Positions 1 to 9,775 of a stretch of DNA of 64,000 bases are shown in pieces (the first letter of the stretch is position 1; every line of letters starts with the position of its first letter). The notes under the pieces are model-generated. The model worked only from the letters and a program-made list of their open reading frames with translations. It ran no database searches and had not been told where the DNA came from. The DNA is from Oscarella lobularis (Eukaryota > Porifera > Homoscleromorpha > Homosclerophorida > Oscarellidae): positions 2,478,648-2,542,647 of the forward strand of contig NC_089177.1 in NCBI RefSeq assembly GCF_947507565.1, read 5' to 3'. The translations under genes were made by a program, and so were the position numbers.

Positions 1-359
1 GGCAGCGACGACGACGACGACGATTCGTCTGCCGTCTTTTTCGTCGATTCTGCGACGGGAGAATTGTTCGGCGACGATTTGGGATCGTTGTTCTTTGCAA
101 AGAGAGCCGCCCAAGACGTCGGTTGCGTTTTCGTCTTCGGAGGAGGAGGCGACGGCGCGCGAGCTGCCTCGCGCCCGACGGTCGACTTGTTCGAGCCGCG
201 CAATGTGAACTGGGAGGAATTGGATTGCGCGGGGATCGTTTTATCGGGGCGTCGGTGCGACTTCACTTTTACGGCGTCGATTTTTTCGCCGAAGAGACGC
301 TGGCGCTCCTCGTCGGTAAAGTTTCCGAATTGTACCACCTCTTCCGCGTCGTTTTCCAT
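1..359 (-). CDS. USP10: USP10-like ubiquitin hydrolase, N-terminal part (partial)
   Basis: The reading frame opens at ATG 359 and runs off the left edge (119 codons visible). Two features recall the N-terminus of USP10, the deubiquitinase that binds the stress-granule protein G3BP and acts on p53 and other targets. Residues 10-15 read QFGNFT, close to the FGDF-type G3BP-binding motif, with N replacing D. About residue 80 there is SWAALFAK followed by a Ser/Pro-rich stretch, matching the conserved SWASLF segment of vertebrate USP10. The rest is disordered and rich in Ser and Pro, as in the family. The catalytic domain would lie outside the window. An in-frame open stretch continues upstream of the ATG without another ATG, so a 5' exon cannot be excluded. 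The family call is inferred from two short motifs. Confidence 0.6.
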   Translation of the reverse strand, partial: MENDAEEVVQFGNFTDEERQRLFGEKIDAVKVKSHRRPDKTIPAQSNSSQFTLRGSNKSTVGREAARAPSPPPPKTKTQPTSWAALFAKNNDPKSSPNNSPVAESTKKTADESSSSSSL

Positions 360-832
360 AGCATTCAATCGTGCTTTGCTTGTCTGTGGCTCATTTTCGC
401 CGCAAATCTGCTCTTTCCTTAGCGTGCGGGCTTGAGTTTTGATAGTAAATACATCGGGTAAATACAGTGTAGCGTGTAAAAGAGCCACCACGTAATTGCC
501 GTTGGCCAAAAATAAAAACTGCGATAGTTAATTCATTAATAAAGCCACGAGAGTAACACAGCCTACGGCAAACATGCTTGCAGCACCACTACTGTCCTCC
601 ACAAATAAGAGAGAGAAGACTCGGACGTGGAAAGCTCGAAGGACCTATAAATTGGTTGAAACAAGTTTTAGTTTGGAAAAATGTCTCGGTTTGTCTTGCA
701 TGAAATTGCAGGTGTAACAGTAAAATATAAAGCAGAGTGCAACGTGAAGGAAAAAAGAGAAGGGTACTTGATGGTGATGATGATGAATATTACCATCGAT
801 GATCAAGTATTCTTCTCTTCCTCAATCATACA
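360..832. other. Intergenic: presumed USP10 5' flank up to the satellite
   Basis: No convincing gene. The part next to 360 is presumably the promoter or 5' UTR of the minus-strand USP10-like gene. The only structure seen is the imperfect inverted repeat at 757-817, listed separately. A short open frame at 681-872 runs into the satellite and has no protein-like features. Confidence 0.5.
757..817. repeat. Imperfect inverted repeat next to the satellite
   Basis: The arms 757-772 (GAGAAGGGTACTTGAT) and 802-817 (ATCAAGTATTCTTCTC) are complementary at 14 of 16 positions around a 29-base spacer that contains GATGAT repeats. It lies just upstream of the satellite. It could fold into a hairpin or be the remnant of a small inverted-repeat element; function unknown. 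Confidence 0.5.
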
Positions 833-3800
833 CAATAATTACAAGGGACTGACCAACTGTTCTCTCCTGTAATAAATTACAGTGAAATTACAAGGGACTG
901 GCCAACAGTTCTTTCATGTAATAAATTACAGAAAAATTACAACGGACTGGCCAACTGTTCTCTCCTGTAATAAATTACAAAAAAATTACAAGGGACTGGC
1001 CAACTGTTCTCTACTGTAATAAGTTACAGTGAAATTACAAGGCCAACTGTTCTCTCCTGTAATAAAATACAGAAAAATTACAAAGGACTGGCCAACTGTT
1101 CTCTCTTGTAATAAATTACAGTGAAATTACAAGGGAATGGCCAACTGTTCTCTACTGTAATAAATTACAGTGAAATTACAAGGCCAACTGTTCTCTCAAT
1201 AAAATACAGAAAAATTACAAAGGACTGGCCAACTGTTCTCTCCTGTAATAAATTACAGTGAAATTACAAGGGAATGGCCAAATGTTCTCTCCTGCAATAA
1301 ATTACAAAAAAATTACAAGGGACTGGCCAACTGTTCTCTCCTGTAATAAATCACAGGAAATTACAAGGGACTGGCAAACTGTTCTCTCCTGTAATAAATT
1401 ACAGAAAAATTACAAAGGACTGGCCAACTGTTCTCTAGTGTAATAAATTACAGTGAAATTACAAGGGACTGGCCAACTGTTCTCTCCTGTAATAAATTAC
1501 AGTGAAATTACAAGGCACTAGCCAACTGTTCTCTCTTGTAATAAATTACAGGAAATTACAAGGGACTGGCCAACTGTTCTTTTCTGTAATACAATACAGG
1601 AAAATTACAAGGGACTGGCCAACAGTTCTTTCCTGTAATAAATTACAGGAAAATTACAAAGGAATGGCAAAATGTTCTCTACTGTAATAAATTACAGTGA
1701 AATTACAAGGCCAACTGTTCTCTCAATAAAATACAGAAAAATTACAAAGGACTGGCCAACTGTTCTCTCCTGTAATAAATTACAGTGAAATTACAAGGGA
1801 ATGGCCAAATGTTCTCTCCTGTAATAAGTTACAAAAAAATTACAAGGGACTGGCCAACTGTTCTCTCCTGTAATAAATTACAGTGAAATTACAAGGGGCT
1901 GGCCAACTGTTCTCTCCTGTAACAAATTAAAGAAAAATTACAAGGGACTGGCCAAATGTTCTCTCCTGTAATAAATTACAGTGAAATTACAAGGGACTGG
2001 CCAACTGTTCTCTAGTGTAATGAATTACAGTGAAATTACAAGGGACTGGCCAACTGTTCTCTCCTGTAATAAATCACAGGAAATTACAAGGGACTGGCAA
2101 ACTGTTCTCTCCTGTAATAAATTACAGAAAAATTACAAAGGACTGGCCAACTGTTCTCTAGTGTAATAAATTACAGTGAAATTACAAGGGACTGGCCAAC
2201 TGTTCTCTCCTGTAATAAATTACAGAAAAATTACAAAGGACTGGCCAACTGTTCTCTAGTGTAATAAATTACAGTGAAATTACAAGGGACTGGCCAACTG
2301 TTCTCTAGTGTAATAAATTACAGTGAAATTACAAGAGACTGGCCAACTGTTCTTTTCTGTAATAAATTACAGTGAAATTACAAGGGACTGGACAATTGTT
2401 CTCTCCTGTAATAAATTACAGGAAAATTACAAAGGACTGGCCAACTGTTCTCTCCTGTAATAAATTACAGAAAAATTACAAAGGGACTGGCCAACTGTTC
2501 TCTAGTGTAATAAATTACAGTGAAATTACAAGGGACTGGCCAACTGTTCTCTCCTGTAATAAATTACAGTGAAATTACAAGGGAATGGCCAAATGTTCCC
2601 TCCTGTAATAAATTACAGAAAAATTACAAGGGACTGGCCAACTGTTCTCTCCTGTAATAAATTACAGTGAAATTACAAGGCACTAGCCAACTGTTCTCTC
2701 TTGTAATAAATTACAGGAAATTACAAGGGACTGGCCAACTGTTCTTTTCTGTAATACAATACAGGAAAATTACAAGGGACTGGCCAACAGTTCTTTCCTG
2801 TAATAAATTACAGGAAAATTACAAGGGAATGGCAAAATGTTCTCTACTGTAATAAATTACAGTGAAATTACAAGGCCAACTGTTCTCTCAATAAAATACA
2901 GAAAAATTACAAAGGACTGGCCAACTGTTCTCTCCTGTAATAAATTACAGTGAAATTACAAGGGAATATACAAATGTTCTCTCCTGTAATAAGTTACAAA
3001 AAAATTACAAGGGACTGGCCAACTGTTCTCTCCTGTAATAAATTACAGTGAAATTACAAGGGGCTGGCCAACTGTTCTCTCCTGTAACAAATTAAAGAAA
3101 AATTACAAGGGACTGGCCAAATGTTCTCTCCTGTAATAAATTACAGTGAAATTACAAGGGACTGGCCAAATGTTCTCTAGTGTAATAAATTACAGTGAAA
3201 TTACAAGGGACTGGCCAACTGTTCTCTCCTGTAATAAATCACAGGAAATTACAAGGGACTGGCCAACTGTTCTCTCCTGTAATAAATTACAGAAAAATTA
3301 CAAAGGACTGGCCAACTGTTCTCTAGTGTAATAAATTACAGTGAAATAACAAGGGACTGGCCAACTGTTCTCTCCTGTAAAAAATTACAGAAAAATTACA
3401 AAGGACTGGCCAACTGTTCTCTAGTGTAATAAATTACAGTGAAATTACAAGGGACTGGCCAACTGTTCTCTAGTGTAATAAATTACAGTGAAATTACAAG
3501 GGACTGGCCAACTGTTCTTTTCTGTAATAAATTACAGTGAAATTACAAGGGACTGGCCAACTGTTCTTTTCTGTAATAAATTACAGTGAAATTACAAGGG
3601 ACTGGCCAATCGTTCTCTCCTGTAATAAATTACAGGAAAATTACAAGGGACTGGCACACTGTTCTCTCCTGTAATAAATTACAGACAAATTACAAGGGAA
3701 TGACCAAATGTTCTCTCCTGTAATAAATTACAAAAAAATTACAAGGGACTGGCCAACTGTTCTCTCCTGTAATGAATTACAGTGAAATTACAAGGGACTG

Positions 3801-6800
3801 GCCAACTGTTCTTTCCTGTAATAAATTACAGGAAAATTACAAGGGACTGGCCAACTCTTTTCTCCTGTAATAAAATTACAAGGGAATGGCCAAATGTTCT
3901 CTACTGTAATAAATTACAGTGAAATTACAAGGCCAACTGTTCTCTCCTGTAATAAATTACAGTGAAATTACAAGGGAATGGCCAAATGTTCTCTCCTGTA
4001 ATAAATTACAAGAAAATTACAAAGGACTGGCCAACTGTTCTCTCCTGTAATGAATTACAGTGAAATTACAATGGGCTGGCCAACTGTTCTCTCTTGTAAC
4101 AAATTAAAGAAAAATTACAAGGGACTGGCCAAATGTTCTCTCCTGTAATAAATTACAAAGAAATTGCAAGGGACTGGCCAACTGTTCTTTCCTGTAATAA
4201 ATTACAGAAAAATTACAAGGGACTGGCCAACTGTTCTCTCCTGTAATAAATTACAAAAAAATTACAAGGACTGGCCAACTGTTCTCTCCTGTAATGAATT
4301 ACAGTGAAATTACAAGGGACTGGCCAACTGTTCTTTCCTGTAATAAATTACAGGAAAATTACAAGGGACTGGCCAACTGTTTTCTCCTGTAATAAAATTA
4401 CAAGGGAATGGCCAAATGTTCTCTACTGTAATAAATTACAGTGAAATTACAAGGCCAACTGTTCTCTCCTGTAATAAATTACAGTGAAATTACAAGGGAA
4501 TGGCCAAATGTTCTCTCCTGTAATAAATTACAAGAAAATTACAAAGGACTGGCCAACTGTTCTCTCCTGTAATGAATTACAGTGAAATTACAATGGGCTG
4601 GCCAACTGTTCTCTCTTGTAACAAATTAAAGAAAAATTACAAGGGACTGGCCAAATGTTCTCTCCTGTAATAAATTACAAAGAAATTGCAAGGGACTGGC
4701 CAACTGTTCTTTCCTGTAATAAATTACAGAAAAATTACAAGGGACTGGCCAACTGTTCTCTCCTGTAATAAATTACAAAAAAATTACAAGGACTGGCCAA
4801 CTGTTCTCTCCTGTAATGAATTACAGTGAAATTACAAGGGACTGGCCAACTGTTCTTTCCTGTAATAAATTACAGGAAAATTACAAGGGACTGGCCAACT
4901 GTTTTCTCCTGTAATAAAATTACAAGGGAATGGCCAAATGTTCTCTACTGTAATAAATTACAGTGAAATTACAAGGCCAACTGTTCTCTCCTGTAATAAA
5001 TTACAGTGAAATTACAAGGGAATGGCCAAATGTTCTCTCCTGTAATAAATTACAAGAAAATTACAAAGGACTGGCCAACTGTTCTCTCCTGTAATGAATT
5101 ACAGTGAAATTACAATGGGCTGGCCAACTGTTCTCTCTTGTAACAAATTAAAGAAAAATTACAAGGGACTGGCCAAATGTTCTCTCCTGTAATAAATTAC
5201 AAAGAAATTGCAAGGGACTGGCCAACTGTTCTTTCCTGTAATAAATTACAGAAAAATTACAAGGGACTGGCCAACTGTTCTCTCCTGTAATAAATTACAA
5301 AAAAATTACAAGGACTGGCCAACTGTTCTCTCCTGTAATGAATTACAGTGAAATTACAAGGGACTGGCCAACTGTTCTTTCCTGTAATAAATTACAGGAA
5401 AATTACAAGGGACTGGCCAACTGTTTTCTCCTGTAATAAAATTACAAGGGAATGGCCAAATGTTCTCTACTGTAATAAATTACAGTGAAATTACAAGGCC
5501 AACTGTTCTCTCCTGTAATAAATTACAGTGAAATTACAAGGGAATGGCCAAATGTTCTCTCCTGTAATAAATTACAAAAAAATTACAAGGGACTGGCCAA
5601 CTGTTCTCTCCTGTAATGAATTACAGTGAAATTACAAGGGACTGGCCAACTGTTCTCTCCTGTAATAAATTACAGGAAAATTACAAGGGACTGGCCAACT
5701 CTTTTCTCCTGTAATAAAATTACAAGGGAATGGCCAAATGTTCTCTACTGTAATAAATTACAGTGAAATTACAAGGCCAACTGTTCTCTCCTGTAATAAA
5801 TTACAGTGAAATTACAAGGGAATGGCCAAATGTTCTCTCCTGTAATAAATTACAAGAAAATTACAAAGGACTGGCCAACTGTTCTCTCCTGTAATGAATT
5901 ACAGTGAAATTACAAGGGGCTGGCCAACTGTTCTCTCTTGTAACAAATTAAAGAAAAATTACAAGGGACTGGCCAAATGTTCTCTCCTGTAATAAATTAC
6001 AGTGAAATTGCAAGGGACTGGCCAACTGTTCTTTCCTGTAATAAATTACAGAAAAATTACAAGGGACTGGCCAACTGTTCTCTAGTGTAATAAATTACAG
6101 TGAAATTACAAGGGACTGGCCAACTGTTCTCTCCTGTAATAAATTACAGGAAAATTACAAGGGACTGGCCAACTGTTTTCTCCTGTAATAAAATTACAAG
6201 GGAATGGCCAAATGTTCTCTACTGTAATAAATTACAGTGAAATTACAAGGCCAACTGTTCTCTCCTGTAATAAATTACAGTGAAATTACAAGGGAATGGC
6301 CAAATGTTCTCTCCTGTAATAAATTACAAAAAAATTACAAGGGACTGGCCAACTGTTCTCTCCTGTAATGAATTACAGTGAAATTACAAGGGGCTGGCCA
6401 ACTGTTCTCTCTTGTAACAAATTAAAGAAAAATTACAAGGGACTGGCCAAATGTTCTCTCCTGTAATAAATTACAGTGAAATTGCAAGGGACTGGCCAAC
6501 TGTTCTTTCCTGTAATAAATTACAGAAAAATTACAAGGGACTGGCCAACTGTTCTCTAGTGTAATAAATTACAGTGAAATTACAAGGGACTGGCCAACTG
6601 TTCTCTCCTGTAATAAATTACAGTGAAATTACAAGGGACTGGCCAACTGTTCTCTCCTTTAATAAATTACAGAAAAATTACAAGGGACTGGCCAACTGTT
6701 CTCTCCTGTAATAAATTACAGGAAATTACAAGTGACTGGCCAACTGTTCTTTCCTGTAATAAATTACAGAAAAATTACAAGGGACTGGCCAACTGTTCTC

Positions 6801-6848
6801 TAGTGTAATAAATTACAGTGAAATTACAAGGGACTGGCCAACTGTTCT
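833..6848. repeat. Satellite array of a 49-bp unit
   Basis: A head-to-tail array of about 123 units covers 6.0 kb. The typical unit reads GTGAAATTACAAGGGACTGG, then CCAACTGTTCTCTCCTGTAA, then TAAATTACA (49 bases). Variants include units shortened by loss of GGGACTGG and alternative joints such as GAAAAATTAC, GGAAATTAC or AAAAAATTAC. Each canonical unit contains a perfect 7-bp inverted repeat with a 2-bp spacer, CTGTAAT-aa-ATTACAG. Because 49 is not a multiple of 3, short open frames of 61-66 codons recur with the same peptide; they are by-products of the repeat. Array edges are sharp: the left begins in CACAATAATTACAAGG and the right breaks after CCAACTGTTC. The base composition is much more AT-rich than the neighbouring genes. 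A heterochromatic or structural satellite is the simplest reading. Confidence 0.95.
3869..5434. repeat. Three consecutive 522-bp higher-order satellite repeats
   Basis: Within the 49-bp satellite, a distinctive variant joint (AATAAAATTACAAGGG) recurs at 3869, 4391, 4913 and 5435, exactly 522 bases apart. The intervening sequence looks almost identical from copy to copy. The next occurrences at 5713 and 6187 are spaced 278 and 474 bases, so the order then decays. An older long-range duplication is visible further left: blocks starting near 1502 and 2667, and near 1981 and 3146, repeat with an offset of 1165 bases. These patterns indicate recent homogenisation by unequal exchange or segmental amplification. 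Confidence 0.85.
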
Positions 6849-8482
6849 GAATCACTGGCTTTACTTTGATCTAGACGTACAGATCACCGTCAGATTGATT
6901 TTTTCACGATAAAAGTGCACGAATTTAAGAATTTCCATATGAAGGCGTGAAGGCGCGAGCCAAAAACGACTAAGGGGGCCCCCCGTTAATGTTTACCTCG
7001 ATTGAGCTCCCGATAGACTTCATCGGCCATTCGTTCGTGTGCGCCATGTTGTTTCGAGCGACGAGGATGCCGTCTAGTAGCAATGCTCGCTCTCTTTTCC
7101 CCCCCTCTCCCTCTTCTTCCCACAGACCGTTCCAAACGACGTTTTCGATGAAGGAAATCGTCCCGAGACTGCTCGCGAAGGCAAAAATCGCAGTGACATC
7201 GCCAGTTGAGATTCGAAGCCGGGAATTTCGCTTGCGCGCGAAACGAAGACTCTACGAAGAGAAAGAATACCGTTGAAACGTGGAAATCCTTATCCAAATG
7301 AAAAAGACGATACACGTGGTCGGCAAATCGCGGAGCCGCCATGTTTCTAGCGCCTAAATCGAAGAATTTGGTCACGCAAAGAGCACATGAAAAGTTAGCG
7401 CGAATTTCAGAAGCAAATCAGCGTATCGTTGCCCTGACGAATTGATCACAGTGAGGTCACCAGCGGATGTTGCATCATGTTCGATATATAAGCGACTGGG
7501 CCAACGCCCAATCTTCAGTCTTGCTAAAGGGTGGGGGATGCCAACGGGCTGAACCCTAGAGGTTGATCGTGCGCTGGGGAAGCTGATGGTTGGTCTCAAG
7601 AAAGCGTGTCGTCATGCCGTTCCTTACGGAAACTGTCAGGCGCAGTGGAAGGGCGTCGCGCGAGTTCTTCTCGCGGCGCTAGTTCGGCACTGGGAGGTCA
7701 TATGGGTCGTGGAAGGCTTGGGTTGCGAAGCCAGGCGTGCCGCGCTAAAGCCAAGTGGGCGTCTGGCTAAGGTTTGCCACTTACTGCCAAAGAAACGTGT
7801 GGGGGCCCAGTGTCTCGTGGTATTTCCTCACTCGGATTAGTAATCTATACCCTGAAGATGACCCGACCTCCCAGGACATCAAACACGCTGACCCTCCATC
7901 GGTGGACTCGGCAATCGTTCGGAAATCCTCTCCCATCACGGTAGCCTCGGTTCTTTGTGCAAAAATTCTATCTTTCCAACCCGAAAGGCTACGGCCTCTC
8001 TGAGGCCCCGGTACGACGCGGTCGGGGGGACGGTGGGGGAGAGCCGTTCTCGATCCAGGCCGTACCGGTCGTGTTTGGGCTTTTGAAGCAAGGTCTCGCT
8101 TCCAAACATTTTTGGGCCACTAACTGCGTTCGAACCTCCACGCGGTGTGGCCTGGTTAATGCCAATGCGAACGCATTGGAAAAAGGTACGTACACAGACA
8201 TATTGAACAGATTTTATCTTTTCTTTTTTTAGGTGCTCTACACTCGCGCGAGGCTAGGACGTCGCATGGGCTCGAAAAACGACTCAAAGGGAAGAGATTG
8301 TATCTAATTAGTCATGCATATGTATGTAGACGACGCATTCGATTGGTTTTTCGTACGATTGTTCCGAGTTGCGTTCGTGCTGAAGGGTCCCGTACGTACG
8401 CTTCGAAACCGTTGCTTTTCGATGTCCTGTGTAACTGTCGGTCGTTTCTGTGTTTATAATAGACAACATGAACGCGAATCAA
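6849..8482. other. Unexplained region between satellite and SLC35G-like gene
   Basis: No gene could be recognised on either strand. The longest open frames (about 130 codons minus at 6986-7375, and 70-90 codons plus between 7586 and 8232) resemble no family I know and have no splice-consistent extension. A TATA/Inr-like site at 7485-7519 (listed separately) could drive a rightward transcript. A GGGGGCCCCCC palindrome lies near 6975. The satellite ends abruptly at the left border. The region could hold a non-coding transcript, an old mobile element or only spacer. Confidence 0.4.
7485..7519 (+). promoter_or_regulatory. TATA box plus initiator-like site
   Basis: TATATAA at 7485-7491 is followed by TTCAGTC, whose A is at 7517, 32 bases from the first T of the TATA box. 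This is the spacing expected for an RNA polymerase II core promoter. No recognisable coding sequence follows, so a non-coding or lineage-specific transcript would be the product if the site is real. Short AT-rich motifs arise by chance, so this is weak evidence alone. Confidence 0.3.
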
Positions 8483-9559
8483 TCAAATTTTGCTCCTGCT
8501 TCGGCGCAATTTATGAGCTGACACGGTAACTGTTGACCCTAAAATAATGGCAGCTCCTGCAACACTGTAGGCGGTGATTTCTTCTCGAAAAAGCGCGAGT
8601 TCTAGCAGAAATCCCAAAACGACGTCGAGATATCGAATCGAAGCGACTGTGGCCGCGTTCTCCAGTTGAAGAGCTCTCGTGCACGTCACTTGCCCCAGGA
8701 ATCCGCTAATTCCGATACAGAGCAGCAAAGCTCGCGCCTCTTTGAAATTGCAATTCAGAAAAACATCTTCTCTCTTGATAAAGAACCAGACAACGGAGCC
8801 CAGTCCACCGATGAGCGCCGAATAAAATAGAACGGTTAGAAAATCGACTTTTTTCTTTAGTTTTCTTACCGCCAGAAAACCAAAGGCAGTGGTGAGCGCT
8901 GCACACAGGGCAATGACGATAGGTAGGCCACGGGGAACAGAAAACGTGGGCAAATCCGTCGCGTTCGTCTGGTTCGCGACTGATTTTGCTCTGAAGATAA
9001 AATCAGGTCGTGCAATCAGTGCTACGCCGACTGCACTCAGCAACGCGGCAATAATGTCTAAAACGGGCCACTTCTCTCGAAGAAGCAGCCAACCGAGGAT
9101 TCCGGTGAACACTGGAGCTGCACCGAGAACGAGAACGGTTGCATCGCCAATGGGCATATTCTGAAACGCGTAGTACTCGGCGGCGACGGTCAGGCTGCTG
9201 AACAGTCCGACGACGACGAGCCACTTTTTCTGACCCGGTAGACCCCAGAACGTTGCACTCGACGAGTGCAAGATGCACGGGACGCACAACGCAATTTGAA
9301 CGACGCAACGAACCATGAAGGAAAAGACGGGATCCACGCCGACGAGTCGAACGCAGAGCGTTTGCGACGAAAAGAAGACGCACGAGAGCAAGACAAATAT
9401 CAAACTCGTGCCAAATCGAGTCCGACGCCTCTTGGGCTCCGCGGCTCGATTGCCGTCATCCTTCGTCTCCAACGTTGGGATTGGACGAGTCAGAAGGGGA
9501 GCGATATTGAAAGGAACGTAGCGAAGGGAGAGTCGATTTCGATCAGCATTCGAAGCCAT
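8483..9559 (-). CDS. SLC35G/EamA-family multi-pass transporter
   Basis: An intronless 358-residue frame. After an N-terminal cytoplasmic stretch (about residues 1-45), ten hydrophobic segments form two EamA repeats (about 48-185 and 210-350), the layout of drug/metabolite-transporter superfamily proteins such as SLC35G1. Typical features are the end of repeat 1 (GDATVLVLGAAPVFTGILGW) and of repeat 2 (AATVASIRYLDVVLGFLLE). The substrate cannot be read from sequence; SLC35G members are poorly characterised and linked to organellar transport. The C-terminus is basic (KLRRSRSK). The start MASNADRN at 9559 is the only ATG before the first membrane segment that leaves a full N-terminus. It is one of few intronless genes here. 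Family call confident, subfamily less so. Confidence 0.85.
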   Translation of the reverse strand: MASNADRNRLSLRYVPFNIAPLLTRPIPTLETKDDGNRAAEPKRRRTRFGTSLIFVLLSCVFFSSQTLCVRLVGVDPVFSFMVRCVVQIALCVPCILHSSSATFWGLPGQKKWLVVVGLFSSLTVAAEYYAFQNMPIGDATVLVLGAAPVFTGILGWLLLREKWPVLDIIAALLSAVGVALIARPDFIFRAKSVANQTNATDLPTFSVPRGLPIVIALCAALTTAFGFLAVRKLKKKVDFLTVLFYSALIGGLGSVVWFFIKREDVFLNCNFKEARALLLCIGISGFLGQVTCTRALQLENAATVASIRYLDVVLGFLLELALFREEITAYSVAGAAIILGSTVTVSAHKLRRSRSKI

Positions 9560-9775
9560 GAGAAACGGTTCTTCGAATTATACCGCATAACCCGACCTAA
9601 CGGCAAGTGCAGCTGACACTAATCAGACTAGCAAGTTTTTCTATAACGCTTTGGCTGATATCCCCACCTGCAGGAATGCCACTGACTCGCGAAACAACAG
9701 TTTGAATATGTACACCTATTGAAAATAACCGAAATCGAACGCGAGAAGGACGAAGTTTTACCACCACGTCTTAGA

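Noticed and set aside
1258-6808. Repeated 61-codon open frames such as MKLQGTGQLF
   Set aside because: They arise from three out-of-register 49-bp units. The peptide is determined by the satellite, with no start context or splice signals.
833-6848. CRISPR array
   Set aside because: Regular repeats of about 49 bp, but there are no unique spacers: the whole unit repeats, and the context is a eukaryotic genome.
7540-7565. Telomerase RNA template (AACCCTA in CTGAACCCTAGAGG)
   Set aside because: Only one telomere repeat unit with mismatched flanks; a template needs about one and a half units, and no other features were seen.
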